Below are positions 59,476-64,000 of a DNA stretch of 64,000 nucleotides, piece after piece; positions within the stretch are counted from its first letter, which is position 1, and each line of letters starts with the position of its first letter. The stretch covers positions 4,666,952 to 4,730,951 of the forward strand of contig CAJNOP010000004.1 of assembly GCA_905250075.1 (NCBI GenBank). The letters are read 5' to 3'. The stretch is from Rotaria sp. Silwood1 (Eukaryota > Rotifera > Eurotatoria > Philodinida > Philodinidae). The position numbers and the translations under genes are program-made. The notes beneath the pieces are model-generated. The model did not search any database. It was not told the origin of the DNA and saw only the letters and a list, made by a program, of their open reading frames with translations.

Positions 59476-62349
59476 CTTAAATAGATACAAAACTGTCATC
59501 CACAAAGGATGTTCATCTTTTTTAAATTAATGTCAATCCTTCACCTTTCTTGATCAGTTTTGCCTGCTGACGACTCCCATAAATGTTATTTTTTCGCTAA
59601 TGCTTCTCCTATCTCATAGGCAATCGTTCTTTATAAATAAGTTCTACAAGAAGCGAAAACAAAAAACCAATGAAGCAATAATACAAACATATTTGTATCA
59701 CATCTACATTTATTTATTTTTTATGGGAGCTACTGTCTCATCTTGATTCTATGATAATATGAAATAAATAAAAACGGTGTTTCCATGTAAATGAATGAAA
59801 ATGTTTCGCTCTTTCATTTCTAATTGTACAAAATCATTAGAATAATGTTTATGTTCTACAAGGCGCTTAGTCTGTCCTTCCCTGAATTCCAACATCGGAC
59901 AGAACCGGAAACAAATTTTCAAACCTATATTTAGTTTCTTCAGGCAAAACTGAAGATATATTTATAGAATTTCTATTGAATTCAATTACACTATAGCTGT
60001 CATACAATGAGATGACGATAAAGTTTAAAAATTCACAGGAAGTTAATATGTATCGAAGAGACATTTAATTTTAAAATGGCTTACTAACTGTAAACATTTG
60101 TCAGTATATATGAATAATTGAAATTTATGTTGTTCTATAATAATTTAAGCAGATCTTGTAAAACTTATTTAATCATTATCATGAATAATAATGATACTAT
60201 TATTTGGAATCACTACAGAAGCAACAGCGAAAATCTTTCTATTTTCATATTATTGTTATAATAACTGGAATAAAAACCATGTTTTTCGATACTCTATCGT
60301 AGTGAAATACCAGTCGTAATACAATATAGAGAGTATTTCGTTGAGAATAATACAATTTTTAATAATATTATGAAAAGATTTTGTTCTATCTGATTCTTGA
60401 ACATTGATCACGTGTTAATGATAATTAATCTGAAAGCAACGAAAACTTCATTGAATAATAGCCTTCGATTCGTCGCATACTTTCATAGGTGATTTCAGAA
60501 AAAGAATGTAATATTAAAGATTGAATGACTGCGATCGTAAATTATCAAGATTAATCTAAACATAGTTAAACAAACTTTAGAACTTTTTATACCAATTGAC
60601 TTCTGCTCATCAATATTTCTTAAGAAGCAAACAAAAAGTTTTATTTTGAACACGTTTTGTATGAAGAATAGTCACCTGATTACAACCAATGATACCCAGT
60701 TTCATGATTCCAATATATGATGAACGACGATATATAAATGTTTACGTTTCTAGAAACATCTCTGAACGGTGTAATAACGACCGAACACGGGCTGAAAATA
60801 GCACATTTCGTAGGAACAATATTATGCTCGTACAACTTCATGTCGTAACATCAAAATATGCACGTCACTTACATTGATATTCGTACCGCAATAGGGTCGT
60901 ATTCTAGCGGAGATGATCGTATATCCACGTGAACCATCCTACCGAGTGTAAGTAGAAAAAAGAGTACACATCAATAAAACCTTATCTATTGTCATCGTTC
61001 AGGTCGCTGAGTCTGTATTCTGGAGTCGAAAAAAAAAGATTTAGAAATGATGCGTATCCAAAAAAGTTCTTTTCCCCACAAAATCCGTTTTTTCTCAATT
61101 AAAATTCATCTTATACAGAGGTGATGATTAAGAAAAGATTTTAAAATGCCTTATACCATGGAAATTGACTCAATTAGATTGAAAATCGCTGTATTTGAAA
61201 GTTCTTTGAAGAAAGCTTTCAAAGACCTTTTCCTATCAAATAAACAGTTTCAGATTTGAAAAAGCGCTTCAAGTAAGAGTGCTGTTTAAGAATAGTCTTT
61301 CTCTTATGAAAGACCTGTTTCTCTTTTAAAACTAGTATAAATGAGGTAGCTTTCACGAAGAAGATCTTCAAAAGTCTAAGGCATCTTGGCGGCATAGTAA
61401 TAGCATATCGATGTCTATCAATTCTTAGTATTCAGTAGAATTGAAGAAACATCAATCTAAGGCTTGTTGTATTTAGAAGGAGAACATTGTATAAATAGTA
61501 TATTATAAGATATGGTACAGCTTAATCCAAATTTCACTTTCTTCTTTGAAGTCATCATTAATGATATTCGTGCTAGAGCGTGTTTCAGAAATGAGGTGCA
61601 AGGCAACTAAATCGAAATCTTTTTTCACTTTTTTAAACCATTTAATTTTGCAACTTAATTTAGTTGATCTTTCAAGGGATATCAAGCAATAACCACATAA
61701 TTTGATTCAATTGGGTCTCCATTGTTGAACCTACGTTTTTGTGTAAAAATCGAAGTTTTTTCTTAATAGAAATCATGGAAAAATACAGATATACATTACT
61801 CGGGTTGGTTTAGTAGCGCTCTACATGATCAGTATGCTAACACCATTCACATATGTTTGTAAAAACGTTCGCTTTGCTATGGAAACACATGTAAGATTCG
61901 TACATTTTACCGATAACCTGTATCATATTAACTGATTTTTCAAAAACAAAAATAATGATAAACGTAGTAAAAGCTACGAGAATAGTGTGTCAAGCGAAAC
62001 TCACGATTGTCTCTCGACTTTAGTGATAAGCAAGTGTTGATACATTTAGAAGTCTATAGTTGCTCATGAACACATGTTGTTATCTTTTAATTTCATCAGA
62101 AAATTGTATGTTTCATATCACATTTATGACTCTTTCAATACGTATCAATAACTAATTTAATTTTTCTAATTCAACACGAATAAAGGAATATCATCAATAC
62201 GGCCCTCATTATTCACAATACCACAAGCTTTTGTTCTAAAAATTAACCGTGATAACAAAAGATTTGATTGTTTGGTATAAACTTATTCATTGAGATTTAC
62301 ATTCTTCGTAGTCTATTTACATGATGACTTATCTGAAAACTAAAAGCTA

Positions 62350-62834
62350 GATAAGACACGTACAAAAAATTTGAACTTTACCATTCGTAAATCAGCAATT
62401 AAACCAGTTGCACTAATAGTGGATGATCGTATTAAAGTACGACTAGCATCAAGAATACATTCGATGAGGTTAACAAAATCTGAACCATTGATGACTTCAA
62501 CTGTTCTACGATCAAGAATAAGGAACTCTGTTAATGCATCTGTAATTTCATGTTCCACTTTGAAGAAGGTACAATTTGATTAACTTTAGGTTGGAATAAA
62601 TTATTTTTTGTTATGTTGGTTTCATTTTGATCCGCAAGTAGATGAAAAATTTTATAATATGATTCGAAATGTTTTTGTGTACCACCGGTATTATTAGCTG
62701 AAATTGTAAGAGATGAGCGATTTGCATGAATAATAAATGACATACTCTTTTTTGATTTTTTGAAAATGAATGATACTAAAGTAAACCCAAACTGTGTACA
62801 CATTATCCTTCTGTTTCAGCTTTTGAAAAATTCC
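62350..62834 (-). pseudogene. Broken hAT-type (ZBED) transposase N-terminal part
   Basis: On the minus strand, fragments in shifted frames give the order expected of a BED-finger hAT transposase. First comes VYTVWVYF with a following YYSCKS (first half of the BED finger). Then, in another frame, ANNTGGTQKHFESYYKI (second half). Then, after a one-base shift near 62565, ITDALTEFLILDRRT, NGSDFVNLIECILDASR and LIRSSTISATGLIADL, the stretch that precedes the catalytic core in ZBED/hAT proteins. At least two frameshifts separate the pieces and no catalytic core was found downstream, so it is inactive. Confidence 0.6.
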
Positions 62835-63329
62835 AGAAGAGTCATTGCTTGACGCTAAATATTACGAATTCTCTTTGAAGAATTTTTGTTGACGATATAA
62901 TTATATTTTTCATTGAACTTGATAATTAGGTTTATTTTGCTGTTTCTGACCACAAAATTTCTCCCGTGTCCTATCACATCCAACAGCTTGTATGTCATAA
63001 CATCCATCAATAGAGATAGTATTTATTCAATATTCTATCTGTGTAACATATGTGCACATAGGCGACAAAAAGATATCGTACCAATACAGTCAATAGAATT
63101 TTCATGACTCACGATGACGATCGAGACCATAAACAAATTTTTGATCACACTGATGTCTAATTGTTACGCAAATTATCAATGACAATTTTCTGCAGCTATC
63201 ATTCACGACCGCCATAATAAACCATAAAGCATCGTTTACGATTATTGTATACAACTACTATAAACAACTGCCATTTCCATCGTAATTGATTGGTAAAGGA
63301 CTGTACACGACCAAGCATGATTTAGCTGA

Positions 63330-63560
63330 GAGTTCCGTACCTATATAATGAAAACTGAGTAAAAACCAACGTTTTTACCGGTCCGACCATCGACTCACAT
63401 TATTGCAATTAACCGTGGCTAACCGGTCAGCTGGTCATTTTTCACATTAGACTGTGGCAAAGCATCGGTTTTTGATGATTTTAAAAATCATTTTTGAATA
63501 GTTCCAAATGTGAAAAAAGTCGGCAAAAAGCCGGCGGTTTATCACTAAAAATGATTCGAT
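63330..63560. repeat. Cluster of short palindromes
   Basis: Several small hairpin-forming sequences lie close together: GTAAAAACCAACGTTTTTAC, GATGATTTTAAAAATCATTTT, and CCGG-rich pieces (TTTACCGGTCCG, TAACCGGTCAG, AAGCCGGCGG). The local GC content is above the surroundings. It could be the end of a degraded DNA transposon. Exact borders are not visible. Confidence 0.3.
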
Positions 63561-64000
63561 TTTTGCGGCATTGGATATAGCTGAAAACTATTGCTATTAA
63601 AATTTATTCGTTATACTACGTTTCAAATATCATCGTTGAAAACAAATAATAATATAATTCTCAAACATGTGAAGTATGTAAAACGTGAAATGCCATTTGA
63701 AATACGTTATTGTGAATCAAAACTTGAAACTTCTAGAATTTTCTACAAGTATTTATGTAAGTGTTCAGACTAGAGATAGATCGAAAGAAGATAGGAAATT
63801 TTTTTTTTTTTACATCGAGGCAAATAAAATATTTTTATAAGTATCTGTACTTCACATAATTCCATTCTCTTCCTATTTTATATTTCCGATTCAAGCCTTC
63901 TTCTGAAAGATTATGAAATGTATGATCAATTGCAGAATACATTATCTATCTCATAGAATACTATGAAACACATGTTGATCCTATTTATTGATAGATTGAA

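Larger units (their letters stand above)
57012..64000. other. 7-kb gene-poor end region with transposon remains
   Basis: No intact gene. It contains the inverted repeat at 57590-59475, the hAT relic at about 62350-62834 and a cluster of small palindromes at about 63330-63560. Other short frames (58087-58353, 58887-59090, 59867-60064, 60689-60877, 61503-61685, 62913-63107, 63591-63773) have no recognisable domain. Confidence 0.45.

Noticed and set aside
1-64000. CRISPR arrays, bacterial operators, riboswitches and rho-independent terminators
   Set aside because: The window is clearly eukaryotic with spliced genes. No regularly spaced identical repeats of CRISPR type were seen.

Overview
The window is eukaryotic nuclear DNA, very AT-rich, with compact spliced genes. 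Most introns are 50-80 nt, a few reach about 1 kb, and the splice sites are GT-AG with one apparent GC-AG. The gene content is animal: an HP1 chromobox protein, the splicing factor CWC22, an OTUD6B deubiquitinase, a DIPK1/FAM69 divergent kinase, CCDC74, a papain-family protease and 7TM receptors. Base composition, intron size, very short gene spacing and gene style suggest a bdelloid rotifer (Rotaria or Adineta type). That assignment is inference. Two 100-N runs (8610-8709 and 54244-54343) mark scaffold gaps.

Layout. From 1 to 15 kb the window is mostly non-coding. It holds a fold-back repeat (1775-2546), a small membrane-protein gene (6073-6469), a MITE-like element (7007-7263), a secreted or membrane Ser/Thr-rich gene cut by the first gap (7890-8609, minus) and a DxD glycosyltransferase-like gene (8873-9982, minus). 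From 15.1 to 20.2 kb three plus-strand genes follow head to tail: OTUD6B, DIPK1 and HP1. A splice acceptor lies directly at or just before the start codon of the second and third, as expected of trans-spliced polycistronic genes. From 21.0 to 29.2 kb are two paralogous large GTPases with an AIG1-like G domain, a Cys/His cluster, a coiled coil and a repeated C-terminal domain I do not recognise. They are separated by only 46 nt between a stop codon and the next splice acceptor. CCDC74 is at 30.8-33.4 kb (minus). CWC22 (35.5-40.6 kb) and a two-part papain-like protease (41.0-44.0 kb) lie on the plus strand. A fucosyltransferase-like gene converges on the protease gene (44.1-45.5 kb, minus). The last 18 kb hold two 7TM receptors (49.1-50.5 kb minus; 56.0-57.0 kb plus), a second, diverged inverted repeat (57.6-59.5 kb) and a broken hAT/ZBED transposase (about 62.35-62.83 kb, minus).

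Exon models for the multi-exon genes were built by hand. Each was checked for splice dinucleotides and for phase continuity to an in-frame stop. Family calls rest on motif recognition, not on a database search. The most unusual content is the tandem GTPase pair with its unrecognised repeat domain.
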